A stretch of 64,000 nucleotides of DNA from JBCCMQ01 sp039026235 (GTDB lineage Bacteria; Pseudomonadota; Alphaproteobacteria; Rhodobacterales; Rhodobacteraceae): positions 1 through 64,000 of the forward strand of contig JBCCMQ010000002.1 in NCBI GenBank assembly GCA_039026235.1, written 5' to 3'. Both the position numbers and the translations under genes were made by a program. Under the pieces are notes generated by a model. It was not told the DNA's origin. It searched no databases and saw only the letters and a list, made by a program, of their open reading frames with translations. Numbering within the stretch: position 1 is the first letter of the stretch; each line of letters begins with the position of its first letter. Positions 41,432 to 50,148 of the stretch are shown here, one piece after another.

Positions 41432-42811
41432 TCAGGCCGCGACTTCGCGGCTGAGCGTCACCTTGTTTCGCCCGCCCGATTTGGCGCCGTAAAGCGCCCG
41501 GTCCGCATCTCCGATCGCACGTTGGACGGCGCCTTGCGGGTCGTTGCTGGTTCCGTCACGCACAGCCAGTCCGATTGACAGCGTCACGGACATGTTTTGG
41601 CCGCCCCTGGTGGGAATTGTCATCTCGGCAACCTTACGCCGCAGCCTGTCGGCAACGGTCTGTGCTTCGAATTCATCCGTGTCTGGCATCGCTACCAGAA
41701 ACTCTTCGCCGCCAAAACGCGCCACCAGGTCGGCACCACGCAGATTGTCCTGAAGACAGCCGGCGACGGCAACAAGTACTGCGTCGCCGGCGGCATGGCC
41801 GAAGTCGTCGTTGACTGATTTGAACCGATCAAGGTCCAGTACCATGACAGCGAACTTGCGTCCGGTGCCGGCGGTGCGCTGGGCAAGGCGCCCAAGATGG
41901 TTCAGCGCATACCGTCGGTTGTAGAGCCCGGTAAGCGGATCCGTGACCGCCAGTTTCAATCCGTCCGAGACCTGATTGCGCAGCCGGTCGATACGCTGTT
42001 TGTGTCGCAGCTGCCGCCGCAAAAGCGCCGAAAGCGCCAACGGATCCGGCGCACCGAGCACCACGTCATTCGCCCCAAGATCGAGGGCCATGGCGGCCTC
42101 GGACTGGGCGTCCGCCGTCAGATGCACGACCAGTGACGCGTGGCGTGTCTCTGCCCGGCAGCGCAATTCGCTCAGTATCTGAATCGCGGGGATGTCACCC
42201 TGGGCGCGCGCGTCCAGCAAGACCACATCCTGGTCGCCCAGCCGTTCGATGTCGGCCATAAGATCGCGCGACCGCACCGCCTCCATCCGGTCTCTCAAAA
42301 GGGCGTTCAATCCGGATTCGGCCACCGGTTCATCCGGAGACACGAACAGGAAACGACCTTCACTGTGAAACGGTGCGGCAGCTTCCGCCAGCCCCATTTC
42401 CCGGCAAGTGGCGGTGCGGAGCAGAAGTTCCTCTTCCATATCGCGCACGCGCAGGACGCTGCGGAGGCGCGCAAGAAGAAGCGCGTCGTTCATGGGTGAA
42501 TCGAGCACCGCATCAATCTGGGGACCGTGCGACAGCCGCGCCGCGCCGGGCCCTTCTGGTCCCGCAAGTACAAGGATTGGGATTCTTACCCGGGTCGGTC
42601 CGGTGGCCAGCATTGCCGGAAGCTTGCGGCCCGTGGGATCCGGCAGGCTGGCCGAAAGGATAAGGGCATCGTGGCCGTGCATGCCCATCAAAGACAGGGC
42701 GTCGCCAACGTTCTCGGAGACGTCGACCATATATCCGGCGCCTGTGAGCTTCGCCTGGAGAACGATGCGGCGTGTCGCCGATTCGTCTATCAGCAGCACT
42801 CGTCTGGCCAT
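41432..42811 (-). CDS. PleD-like diguanylate cyclase with two receiver-like domains
   Basis: Protein of 459 residues: receiver 1 (about 1-120), receiver-like 2 (about 150-275) and a GGDEF domain (about 290-455). The catalytic loop is FGGEEF, and an inhibitory site RxxD (RGAD) lies exactly five residues before it, so c-di-GMP synthesis with product inhibition is expected. In receiver 1 the acidic pair is present (LLIDES), but the phosphoacceptor position reads ILSASLPD, with Ser53 in place of Asp. Receiver 2 retains VVLLDARAQ. Thus it copies the PleD layout with altered phosphorylation control. It is convergent with the CpxP-like gene and divergent from the DUF3572 gene. Confidence 0.87.
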   Translation of the reverse strand: MARRVLLIDESATRRIVLQAKLTGAGYMVDVSENVGDALSLMGMHGHDALILSASLPDPTGRKLPAMLATGPTRVRIPILVLAGPEGPGAARLSHGPQIDAVLDSPMNDALLLARLRSVLRVRDMEEELLLRTATCREMGLAEAAAPFHSEGRFLFVSPDEPVAESGLNALLRDRMEAVRSRDLMADIERLGDQDVVLLDARAQGDIPAIQILSELRCRAETRHASLVVHLTADAQSEAAMALDLGANDVVLGAPDPLALSALLRRQLRHKQRIDRLRNQVSDGLKLAVTDPLTGLYNRRYALNHLGRLAQRTAGTGRKFAVMVLDLDRFKSVNDDFGHAAGDAVLVAVAGCLQDNLRGADLVARFGGEEFLVAMPDTDEFEAQTVADRLRRKVAEMTIPTRGGQNMSVTLSIGLAVRDGTSNDPQGAVQRAIGDADRALYGAKSGGRNKVTLSREVAA

Positions 42812-42903
42812 GTTTCCTCACAATTCGATTCAAATCCGACGCTGAGCGCATTAGGAGTTCGATTGGTTAACAATTCATTTCGCGGAGTTAACGAATCCGG
42901 AAG

Positions 42904-43182
42904 ATGCGGCGGGAAATGGCCGAAGAACTCGCGTTAGATGCGCTGATCTGGATCTTGGAAGATGACGGGTTGTCCGGGGTCTTTCTGGGGGCGACGGGTA
43001 TTGCGTCAGACGATCTTCGTGCGCAGGCGAAATCACCCGAAACGCTGGCTGCCGTGCTGGACTTTCTGCTGATGGATGATGCCTGGATCAAGGGTTTCTG
43101 CACGGACAGCGGGCGCGATTATACGGCCGTTGCCGAGGCCCGACAGGCGCTACCGGGGGGCGATCTGCCCAATTGGACGTAG
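42904..43182 (+). CDS. DUF3572 family protein
   Basis: Small cytoplasmic protein of 92 residues, entirely the DUF3572 domain (AEELALDALIWILEDDGLSG, LAAVLDFLLMDDAWIKGFC). The family is restricted to alphaproteobacteria and of unknown function. Often it lies next to PleD/DivK-type genes, and here it diverges from a PleD-like gene. The ATG at 42904 is used; ATG 42916 is also possible. Confidence 0.8.
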   Translation: MRREMAEELALDALIWILEDDGLSGVFLGATGIASDDLRAQAKSPETLAAVLDFLLMDDAWIKGFCTDSGRDYTAVAEARQALPGGDLPNWT

Positions 43183-43195
43183 CGCGTTTTCACAC

Positions 43196-43651
43196 TTAGA
43201 AACGGTCAAGCGATATGACTTCGCCGCTGCGCAGCTTATCCAGCAGGCGCCGCAGCACAGCCTCTTCACCATCGGCCAGTTTTGATGCCATCCATGCCGA
43301 ATTCTCGCGCGCATATGGCGTGGCATCGGTGACCTTTTCCCGTCCCAGCGCCGTTGCTGCGACGTGTGTCGTGCGCCGATCCCCCAATCCGGATTCGCGA
43401 CGGATGAGCCCGTCTGCTTCCATCCCGCGCAAGATGCGCGAGGTTGCCGTGCGGTCTGTTCCGACAAAGTCGGCAATATCCGACGGTCGGAAAAGGCCTT
43501 CGTTTTCAACGGCAAGCAAGATGCACCAGCTGAGCCGTGTCAGGCCAAGTGTTTTGAGCTTCTCATCAAGGCGTTTTTCCTGCATCCTTGAGGTCAGCGA
43601 AAGCTGGTAGCCGAGCGAGGCGTGTAGGCGGTAAAGGCGGTCCACAGACAT
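43196..43651 (-). CDS. MarR-family transcriptional regulator
   Basis: Regulator of 151 residues with the MarR winged helix-turn-helix: LTRLSWCILLAVENEGL, DIADFVGTDRTATSRILRGM (recognition helix) and a beta wing SGLGDRRTTHVAATALG, flanked by dimerisation helices. The ATG at 43651 gives the normal family length. The reading frame is open much further upstream (to 43828) but that would run into the divergent HAD gene. The intergenic region with the HAD gene is 136 bases and contains the 16-base palindrome at 43748-43763. Candidate targets are itself and the HAD/MttB genes. Confidence 0.85.
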   Translation of the reverse strand: MSVDRLYRLHASLGYQLSLTSRMQEKRLDEKLKTLGLTRLSWCILLAVENEGLFRPSDIADFVGTDRTATSRILRGMEADGLIRRESGLGDRRTTHVAATALGREKVTDATPYARENSAWMASKLADGEEAVLRRLLDKLRSGEVISLDRF

Positions 43652-43747
43652 AGTTAACACCGTCAATAATACAAAAGCGACTGTCAACGCCGGGCACTGA
43701 CAAGCACTCAAACGAAAACAAAGGTGCCGCGCGGAACGTGCTGTGGT

Positions 43748-43763
43748 CGCATGCGCGCATGCG
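43748..43763. repeat. Perfect 16-base palindrome in marR-HAD intergenic region
   Basis: CGCATGCGCGCATGCG is identical on both strands and sits 24 bases before the HAD start codon. It could be an operator or a transcript hairpin; alternating purine-pyrimidine steps would also favour unusual DNA structure. No function is shown by sequence alone. Confidence 0.5.
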
Positions 43764-43787
43764 CCAAGTAGCACACTGGGAGGATCG

Positions 43788-44504
43788 ATGACCAAGATTG
43801 CTGGCATAGTTTTCGACAAGGACGGCACGCTCTTTGACTTTCAAGAAACCTGGGGCGCATGGGCCGGCGCATTTCTTTCGGATCTTGCACGTGGTGACCG
43901 GTTGCATGCCGCGCGGCTGGGAAAGGCCGTAGGATACGATGTTGAAACCGGTACTTTCCGCCCTTCAAGTCCGGTTGTTGCGGGCACGCCGAGCGAGATT
44001 GCCCAGGCGCTGCTAGAGCAGCTTCCGGGTGCCAACCCGCAAGCGCTTATTTCCCGCATCAATGTCTCTGCAGCGTCCGCGCCGCTGGTGCCGGCTGTGC
44101 CGCTTCAACCTCTTCTCGGCGGCTTCCGGGCGCAAGGCATCAAACTGGGCGTTGCGACCAATGATGCCGAGGCGCCAGCGCGCGCACATCTTGAAGCCGC
44201 TGGCATCGCCGATCTGTTCGATTTCATCAGCGGGTTCGATAGCGGGTTCGGGGCGAAGCCAGGATGCGGCATGCTTGACGGTTTCTGTGCGCGGTTCGAC
44301 CTAAGCCCCGGCCATGTCATCATGGTCGGTGACAGCCGGCACGATCTCGTCGCCGGCCGCACCGCCGGAATGCTGACGGTCGGGGTGCTGACCGGCCTTT
44401 CCAGTCGCGGCGATCTTGCAGATGTCGCGGACGCCATTTTGCCCGATGTTGGCGGTCTGCCTGGATTGCTTGCCGGCGTCGACCTTGCTGAATCCGTGGT
44501 CTGA
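43788..44504 (+). CDS. HAD-family phosphatase, phosphoglycolate phosphatase-like
   Basis: Protein of 238 residues with HAD motifs: nucleophile GIVFDKDGTLFDFQETW, the Thr/Ser motif KLGVATNDAEAP near residue 125, Lys in GFGAKPGCGML, and the acidic pair in VIMVGDSRHDLVAGR. The helical cap between residues about 20 and 100 places it with the phosphoglycolate phosphatase/beta-phosphoglucomutase group. The ATG follows GGGAGG by four bases. The MttB-family gene follows on the same strand after 88 bases. Substrate unknown. Confidence 0.82.
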   Translation: MTKIAGIVFDKDGTLFDFQETWGAWAGAFLSDLARGDRLHAARLGKAVGYDVETGTFRPSSPVVAGTPSEIAQALLEQLPGANPQALISRINVSAASAPLVPAVPLQPLLGGFRAQGIKLGVATNDAEAPARAHLEAAGIADLFDFISGFDSGFGAKPGCGMLDGFCARFDLSPGHVIMVGDSRHDLVAGRTAGMLTVGVLTGLSSRGDLADVADAILPDVGGLPGLLAGVDLAESVV

Positions 44505-44592
44505 GAAAAGAAAACGACACATTCGGTCGCGAACAGGCCGAGCACGCCCAGCGCGTCCTGCCAGCATTGCAGCGCATCAGAGGAGTTTTCCG

Positions 44593-46152
44593 ATGGCTGA
44601 GAGTGCTACGGTCAAGCGTCGCCGGTCCGGTGGGCGCGCCAACAACCCCCGCCGATCAGCAAAAATTGCGATTTCGCAGATGCCGTGGCGCGTTCCGCTT
44701 AACACAGACCGCCCGACCGAGCCCCTTGGAGAAGAAGGCATCCAGCGCATGCACGATGCGGCCATGCGCATCCTTGAAGAGATTGGCATAGAGTTTCTGA
44801 ACGAAGAGAGCTTGGAGATCTTTAAGAAGGCCGGGGCAAAGGTCAGCGGGACGAACGTCAAACTGGGCCGCGATTTTGTCATGGAAATGGTGGGCAGAGC
44901 GCCGGAGAGCTTCACGCTTACACCCAGAAACCCCGATCGCCGTTTGATGGTGGGTGGTGGACATATCCTTTTCGGAAACGTTTCGTCACCACCGAACTAC
45001 TGGGATCTTGAGACCGGAAAAAAGCCAGGTACGCGCGAACAATGCGCCAATCTTTTAAAATTGACGCAGTATTTCAACTGCATCCATTTTGCTGGCGGAT
45101 ATCCGGTTGAGCCCGTAGATATCCATGCCCGCGAACGTCACCTGGATGTTCTCTTCGACAAACTGACGCTGACCGACAAGGTGATGCATGCCTACAGCCT
45201 TGGCAAAGAGCGTGTCGAGGACGTGATGGAGATGGTGCGCATTGCCAGCGCCTTGTCCGAAGAGGAATTCGCGGCAACCCCGCGCATGTATACCAACATC
45301 AACTCGACATCGCCGCTGAAACACGATGTGCCGATGATCGACGGCTGTCTGCGGTTGGCCCGCCGAGGTCAAGCGGTGGTCGTGACGCCATTTACGCTGG
45401 CCGGTGCGATGGCACCTGTGACGATGACCGGTGCCGTCGCGCTGTCGCTCGCCGAAGGGCTTTCGGCGATTGCACTCTTTCAATACGACAGCCCAGGCTG
45501 CCCCTGTGCCATTGGCACTTTCACGTCGAACGTGGATATGAAATCCGGCGCGCCCGCTTTCGGTACACCTGAATACATGCGCGCGACGCAGATCACAGGG
45601 CAGATGGCCCGGTTTTATGGCCTGCCCATGCGTTCATCTGGTGTCTGCGCAGCCAATATTCCGGACGGCCAGGCGATGTGGGAGACATCAAATAGCCTTT
45701 GGGCCGCTGTCCAGTCAGGCACAAACATGGTCTATCATGCGGCGGGATGGCTTGAAGGCGGGCTGATCGCAAGCCCAGAGAAGTTCGTAATGGATTGCGA
45801 AGTGCTGCAAATGATCCAGCGCTATTTCGAGGAACCGATAATCGACACTGACGACGCGAGCCTAGCCATCGATGCCATTTCCGAAGTCGGCCCCAACGGC
45901 CATTTTTTTGGCATCCAGCATACCCAGGATCGTTACGAGAAGGCCTTCTACCAACCGTTTCTGTCTGATTGGAGGAATTTTGAAGCCTGGGAACTGTCGG
46001 GAGGTATTTGGACTGCCGAACGGGCGCATGTTCTGTTCAAGAAGATCATCGCCGAATTCGAGGCGCCCACGTTGGATGTGGCGATCAAAGACGAACTGGC
46101 CGACTTCGTTGCCCGCCGCAAAGCTGAGGGCGGTGCTCCGACCGATTTTTAG
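44593..46152 (+). CDS. MttB-family (trimethylamine/quaternary amine) methyltransferase, non-pyrrolysine type
   Basis: Protein of 519 residues in the MttB superfamily, corrinoid-dependent methyltransferases acting on methylated amines. Evidence: MHDAAMRILEEIGIEFLNEE at the N-domain, TPRNPDRRLMVGGGH, the long TIM-barrel with VVVTPFTLAGAMAPVTMTGA and GTNMVYHAAGWLEGGL. No in-frame TAG occurs, so this is the non-pyrrolysine type, for which glycine betaine, carnitine and proline betaine demethylases are known. The N-terminal 30 residues are strongly basic. The ATG is preceded by AGAGGAG. No corrinoid protein or activation gene is adjacent, so its partner must be encoded elsewhere. Possible link to the carnitine/betaine operon at 30082-33552, by theme only. 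Confidence 0.85.
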   Translation: MAESATVKRRRSGGRANNPRRSAKIAISQMPWRVPLNTDRPTEPLGEEGIQRMHDAAMRILEEIGIEFLNEESLEIFKKAGAKVSGTNVKLGRDFVMEMVGRAPESFTLTPRNPDRRLMVGGGHILFGNVSSPPNYWDLETGKKPGTREQCANLLKLTQYFNCIHFAGGYPVEPVDIHARERHLDVLFDKLTLTDKVMHAYSLGKERVEDVMEMVRIASALSEEEFAATPRMYTNINSTSPLKHDVPMIDGCLRLARRGQAVVVTPFTLAGAMAPVTMTGAVALSLAEGLSAIALFQYDSPGCPCAIGTFTSNVDMKSGAPAFGTPEYMRATQITGQMARFYGLPMRSSGVCAANIPDGQAMWETSNSLWAAVQSGTNMVYHAAGWLEGGLIASPEKFVMDCEVLQMIQRYFEEPIIDTDDASLAIDAISEVGPNGHFFGIQHTQDRYEKAFYQPFLSDWRNFEAWELSGGIWTAERAHVLFKKIIAEFEAPTLDVAIKDELADFVARRKAEGGAPTDF

Positions 46153-46244
46153 GGTCTTGGCAGAACTTACAATTCTAAGCAGCGCTTGGCGCTTTGTTAA
46201 CTGGGCCGAGACTAGTGTCACGGGCGCAAAAGCCTGGATAACCT

Positions 46245-46832
46245 ATGCACGGTCTTATCAACAAATCCTTTCAATGCTTCGTGACGGACACCTACGGACA
46301 CCCTTTGTGGCGCGAGGTCGCCCAAAAAGCGGCCCCTGGCTTAGAGCAGTTCGAAGCCCTGGTGATTTATCCTGACGATGTAACTTCGCGTGTGATCGAC
46401 ACCGCGTGTCAGTTGCTGGACAAACCCGCCGCAGAGGTCCTGGAAGACCTTGGGAATTATCTGGTAACGCATGAGAACCTCGAACCCGTCCGCAGGCTTT
46501 TGCGCTTTGGCGGCACGAGTTTCGTCGAATTTCTCTATTCCCTGGATGATCTGCATGACCGAGCGCGACTTGCGGTGCCGGATCTTCAGCTTCCCAAATT
46601 GGCTCTTTCCGATCTGTCGGGCGGAGTTTTCGAGTTGGAATGTTCGTACTCGGTGCCGGGGTTCGGCCATGTCCTGCTGGGTGTTCTGCGCACGATGGCC
46701 GACGACTACGGAGACCTCGTCTACCTGGAACATCTTGGCTCGGAGGAAAGTCTCGAAAAGGTCCGTATAACCTTGCTGGAAACCCAGTTTGCCGAGGGGC
46801 GCGCGTTTGAGCTTGCCGTAAGCAGAGTATGA
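46245..46832 (+). CDS. H-NOX (haem-NO-binding) domain protein with altered YxSxR motif
   Basis: Stand-alone sensor domain of 195 residues. MHGLINKSFQCFVTDTYG is the classic H-NOX start, and SLDDLHDRARLAVPDLQLP carries the proximal histidine (His104). The conserved Tyr-x-Ser-x-Arg that holds the haem propionates should fall at residues 133-137, but the sequence there is Cys-Ser-Tyr-Ser-Val, so all three key positions are changed. Haem binding may therefore be weak, different or lost. The next gene, eight bases on, encodes an HNOBA-GGDEF cyclase, the usual partner. It would report NO to c-di-GMP signalling. Family call firm, ligand uncertain. Confidence 0.85.
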   Translation: MHGLINKSFQCFVTDTYGHPLWREVAQKAAPGLEQFEALVIYPDDVTSRVIDTACQLLDKPAAEVLEDLGNYLVTHENLEPVRRLLRFGGTSFVEFLYSLDDLHDRARLAVPDLQLPKLALSDLSGGVFELECSYSVPGFGHVLLGVLRTMADDYGDLVYLEHLGSEESLEKVRITLLETQFAEGRAFELAVSRV

Positions 46833-46839
46833 ATTTCCG

Positions 46840-47886
46840 ATGACAGATCTCGTTTTGAACCTTGGCAATGCGTTGGACCGGCTTATGCCGATGCATGCTC
46901 TTTTATCGCCAAACGGCAGGGTCACGCATGCCGGTCCGACCCTGGAAAAACTCTGCCCGCAGTCCCGGCTTCGCGGGCGCCATTTGTTCGACGTTTTCAC
47001 AGTCCGTCGCCCCAGGGTGCAGCACGACATGGAATCCCTTGTCCTGGTGTCGGATAGCGCGCTCCGGCTAGAATTTGTGGAGCCGCCCCATACAGTTTTG
47101 CGCGGGTCGATCGTTCCGCTACCGGAAGATGGCGGGTACCTTCTGAACCTATCGTTCGGGATTGGGATCATCGAAGCCGTGGGAAACTACGGGCTGAACG
47201 CCGCTGATTTTGCGCCGACCGATCTTACCATTGAAATGCTTTATCTGCATGAAGCGAAATCTGCGGTTTTGGAAGAAAGCAGGCGCCTGAACGCGCGGTT
47301 GGATCAGGCCCGCTCTGTCGCCGAATCCGAGGCGCTGACCGATGAATTGACACAACTCGCCAACCGGCGGGCAATCGACATCGCGATCGCCCGCGAGATT
47401 GAAGCGGGACGTCCGTTCACTCTGATGCATCTGGATCTCGATTTCTTCAAAGAGGTAAATGATACCTACGGCCACGCGGCCGGTGACCGGGTTTTGCAAA
47501 AAGCCGCCGATGTCTTTCGGGCAGAGATACGGTCGTCAGATATGGCCGGCAGGGCTGGCGGAGATGAATTTCTTATATTGCTGCGCGGCCCGCGGGACCC
47601 GGAACTGGTTCGCCCGCTTGCCGACCGCATCATCCATCAGCTTGAACAGCCGATACCGTTTGGCGACATCGTCTGCCGAGTGTCGGTCAGTGCCGGTGCC
47701 GTTTTCGCGTCTGACCACCCCGGTGCCGATGCGCAGGAAATCACCCGTCTTGCCGATGTGGCGCTTTATGCATCGAAGCGCCGGGGCCGTGCCCAATTGA
47801 CGCTGTACGATCCCCATCTTGAAAATGAAGACTTCAGCGTAAGCGAGCAGGAAGAGAATTCCAGATCACCCGATGCTGCTGCTTAG
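46840..47886 (+). CDS. HNOBA-domain diguanylate cyclase, partner of H-NOX
   Basis: Protein of 348 residues. Residues about 15-135 match the haem-NO-binding-associated (HNOBA, PAS-like) domain (HALLSPNGRVTHAGPTLEKL, LRGRHLFDVFTVRRPR). A coiled-coil linker (135-165) leads to a GGDEF domain with intact catalytic loop RAGGDEF (240-244) and an inhibitory RxxD (RSSD, 231-234) exactly five residues before it. Active c-di-GMP synthesis with feedback inhibition is expected. The start lies seven bases after the H-NOX stop, so the two are co-expressed and probably bind each other. In other bacteria NO-bound H-NOX modulates such cyclases to control biofilm behaviour. Confidence 0.87.
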   Translation: MTDLVLNLGNALDRLMPMHALLSPNGRVTHAGPTLEKLCPQSRLRGRHLFDVFTVRRPRVQHDMESLVLVSDSALRLEFVEPPHTVLRGSIVPLPEDGGYLLNLSFGIGIIEAVGNYGLNAADFAPTDLTIEMLYLHEAKSAVLEESRRLNARLDQARSVAESEALTDELTQLANRRAIDIAIAREIEAGRPFTLMHLDLDFFKEVNDTYGHAAGDRVLQKAADVFRAEIRSSDMAGRAGGDEFLILLRGPRDPELVRPLADRIIHQLEQPIPFGDIVCRVSVSAGAVFASDHPGADAQEITRLADVALYASKRRGRAQLTLYDPHLENEDFSVSEQEENSRSPDAAA

Positions 47887-48135
47887 AGTGGGGCGCGAAA
47901 GTCACCGAGGGGTGTGCGAGTTTCGCCTTAGTCCATTCATCGGCCGACGCATTTCTTGCAAGGTCAGACCTTCTTTCGGCGCTTGCGTCTGTGGACGTGG
48001 CGACCCGGTTTTCCGGAAGTAGCAGACACGAGACAGTGTAATTCCTGAGCCGCCCTTGCAGCCCCGCACCCGCACAACTAAGACTCTTCCAGTTGAGCGC
48101 GGTCAGTGGCCGCACGGCGAGCAGAGGCAACCAAG

Positions 48136-48762
48136 ATGCAAGACCCCCACCAGATATACATGAACACGCTTGTCCCGATGGTGGTCGAACAGACCAGCCG
48201 CGGCGAGCGGGCGTACGATATCTTTTCGCGGCTCCTGAAAGAGCGCATTGTTTTTGTCTCGGGTCCCATACACGACGGCGTCTCAAGCCTGATCGTCGCG
48301 CAGCTCTTGCACCTTGAGGCTGAGAACCCGTCAAAAGAAATCGCCATGTATATCAACAGCCCGGGCGGCGTGGTGACATCCGGTTTGTCGATTTACGACA
48401 CGATGCAATACGTGCGACCGGCGGTGGCGACGCTTTGCGTCGGTCAGGCAGCCTCGATGGGATCGCTGCTTTTGGCGGCGGGCGAAACGGGCATGCGCCA
48501 AAGTCTACCAAATAGCCGGATCATGGTGCACCAGCCGTCCGGCGGCTATCAGGGTCAGGCGACGGACATCATGATCCACGCCCGCGAAACCCAAAAGCTT
48601 AAAGACCGTCTTAACGAAATCTACGTTAACCATACCGGTCAAAAGATAGATGCGGTGGTAGATGCGCTTGAACGCGACAATTTCATGTCCCCGGAAGAAG
48701 CAAAAGACTGGGGTCTTATTGATGATATTGTGGTCAGTCGCGAAAATCCCGATGCGGCATAA
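48136..48762 (+). CDS. clpP: ATP-dependent Clp protease proteolytic subunit
   Basis: Serine protease of 208 residues forming the barrel chamber of ClpXP. Catalytic Ser107 lies in GQAASMGSLLL and His132 in IMVHQPSGG; the Asp is in the ERDNFMSPEEA region. The N-terminal segment MNTLVPMVVEQTSRGERAYD is typical. The ATG at 48136 is preferred to an upstream GTG (48106), with AGAGG ahead of it. clpX follows after 120 bases. The 249 bases upstream contain a 13-base palindrome (47960-47972) but no clear heat-shock promoter by eye. Confidence 0.95.
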   Translation: MQDPHQIYMNTLVPMVVEQTSRGERAYDIFSRLLKERIVFVSGPIHDGVSSLIVAQLLHLEAENPSKEIAMYINSPGGVVTSGLSIYDTMQYVRPAVATLCVGQAASMGSLLLAAGETGMRQSLPNSRIMVHQPSGGYQGQATDIMIHARETQKLKDRLNEIYVNHTGQKIDAVVDALERDNFMSPEEAKDWGLIDDIVVSRENPDAA

Positions 48763-48882
48763 CAACATGGTGCGGCGTGCGGCGGATTTAGGCGTTGTAG
48801 ACCTTAATGCTGTGTTCTAGGCTTTTGAGAAGACGCGTGGCGCGTGCCAGGCGAACGGCCCGGAGGGCCACAGAGGTAAGAG

Positions 48883-50148
48883 ATGGCGAATAACTCGGGG
48901 TCCGACAGCAAGAACACGCTGTACTGTTCGTTCTGTGGAAAGAGTCAGCACGAGGTCCGCAAGCTTATCGCTGGACCGACTGTGTTCATCTGCGACGAAT
49001 GCGTTGAGCTTTGCATGGACATCATCCGGGAGGAGACCAAATCCGCTGGTTTGAAAGCGGCCGACGGTGTCCCTACGCCCAAGGAAATCTGTGAGGTTCT
49101 GGACGATTATGTGATCGGTCAGTCGCATGCCAAGCGCGTGCTTTCGGTGGCCGTGCACAATCACTACAAGCGCCTGAACCACGCCAGCAAGTCGACTGAA
49201 ATCGAATTGGCGAAGTCGAACATTCTTCTTATCGGCCCGACGGGATGCGGCAAGACTTTGCTCGCCCAAACGCTGGCCCGAATTCTCGATGTGCCCTTCA
49301 CCATGGCCGATGCCACGACGCTGACCGAGGCAGGCTACGTCGGTGAAGACGTGGAAAACATCATCCTGAAGCTTCTGCAGGCGTCGGAATACAATGTCGA
49401 ACGTGCCCAGCGTGGCATCGTCTATATCGATGAGGTCGACAAGATAACCCGCAAATCGGACAATCCGTCCATCACGCGGGATGTGTCGGGTGAAGGCGTG
49501 CAGCAGGCGCTTCTGAAGATAATGGAAGGTACCGTTGCATCGGTTCCACCCCAGGGCGGGCGGAAACATCCACAGCAGGAATTCCTGCAAGTGGATACGA
49601 CCAACATCTTGTTTATCTGCGGTGGCGCCTTCGCGGGTCTTGAGAAAATAATATCGCAGCGTGGCAAAGGGTCGGCTATCGGCTTTGGGGCCGATGTCAA
49701 GGATGAGGAACGTCAAGGCGTGGGCGAGGCTCTGATGGACCTGGAGCCCGAAGATCTGCTCAAGTTCGGACTGATCCCGGAATTCGTCGGTCGCCTGCCT
49801 GTTATTGCGACACTTCAGGACCTGGACGAAGATGCGCTGGTCACAATCCTAACCGATCCCAAGAATGCTCTGGTCAAACAGTATCAACGGCTCTTTGAGT
49901 TGGAAGATACCCAATTGACCTTCACCGAAGACGCACTGAAGGCGATCGCAAAGCGCGCGATCGAGCGCAAGACCGGGGCCCGCGGGCTTCGTTCGATTAT
50001 GGAAGATATCCTGCTTGATACCATGTTCGACTTGCCGGGCATGGACGAAGTGTCCGAAGTGGTGGTCAACGAAGAGGCCGTTGCCTCTGACAAGGCGCCG
50101 CTGATGATCTATCAGGACCGCAAGGGCGAGCCTGTTTCGGCAAGCTAG
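48883..50148 (+). CDS. clpX: ATP-dependent Clp protease ATP-binding subunit ClpX
   Basis: AAA+ unfoldase of 421 residues that feeds substrates to ClpP. The N-terminal C4 zinc domain is seen (YCSFCGKSQHEV, CDECVELCMDII). Walker A is IGPTGCGKTLLAQT, Walker B GIVYIDEVDKI, the pore loop lies in GYVGEDVEN and the sensor region RKTGARGLRSI near the C terminus. Full length, all key residues present. The ribosome site AGAGG lies just ahead of ATG and follows a small hairpin (GGCCC-gga-GGGCC, 48857-48869). In this order with clpP it is the standard alphaproteobacterial arrangement. Confidence 0.96.
   Translation: MANNSGSDSKNTLYCSFCGKSQHEVRKLIAGPTVFICDECVELCMDIIREETKSAGLKAADGVPTPKEICEVLDDYVIGQSHAKRVLSVAVHNHYKRLNHASKSTEIELAKSNILLIGPTGCGKTLLAQTLARILDVPFTMADATTLTEAGYVGEDVENIILKLLQASEYNVERAQRGIVYIDEVDKITRKSDNPSITRDVSGEGVQQALLKIMEGTVASVPPQGGRKHPQQEFLQVDTTNILFICGGAFAGLEKIISQRGKGSAIGFGADVKDEERQGVGEALMDLEPEDLLKFGLIPEFVGRLPVIATLQDLDEDALVTILTDPKNALVKQYQRLFELEDTQLTFTEDALKAIAKRAIERKTGARGLRSIMEDILLDTMFDLPGMDEVSEVVVNEEAVASDKAPLMIYQDRKGEPVSAS

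Noticed and set aside
44593..46152. Possible pyrrolysine (amber) codon in the MttB gene
   Set aside because: The frame is uninterrupted from start to the single TAG stop at the normal C terminus; no internal TAG is present.
47960..47972. AAGGTC-A-GACCTT palindrome upstream of clpP
   Set aside because: Short, far (about 165 bases) from the start codon, and not matching a known operator I can name; kept only as a note.
48857..48869. Small hairpin just before the clpX ribosome site
   Set aside because: Only five base pairs; likely chance in GC-rich DNA.
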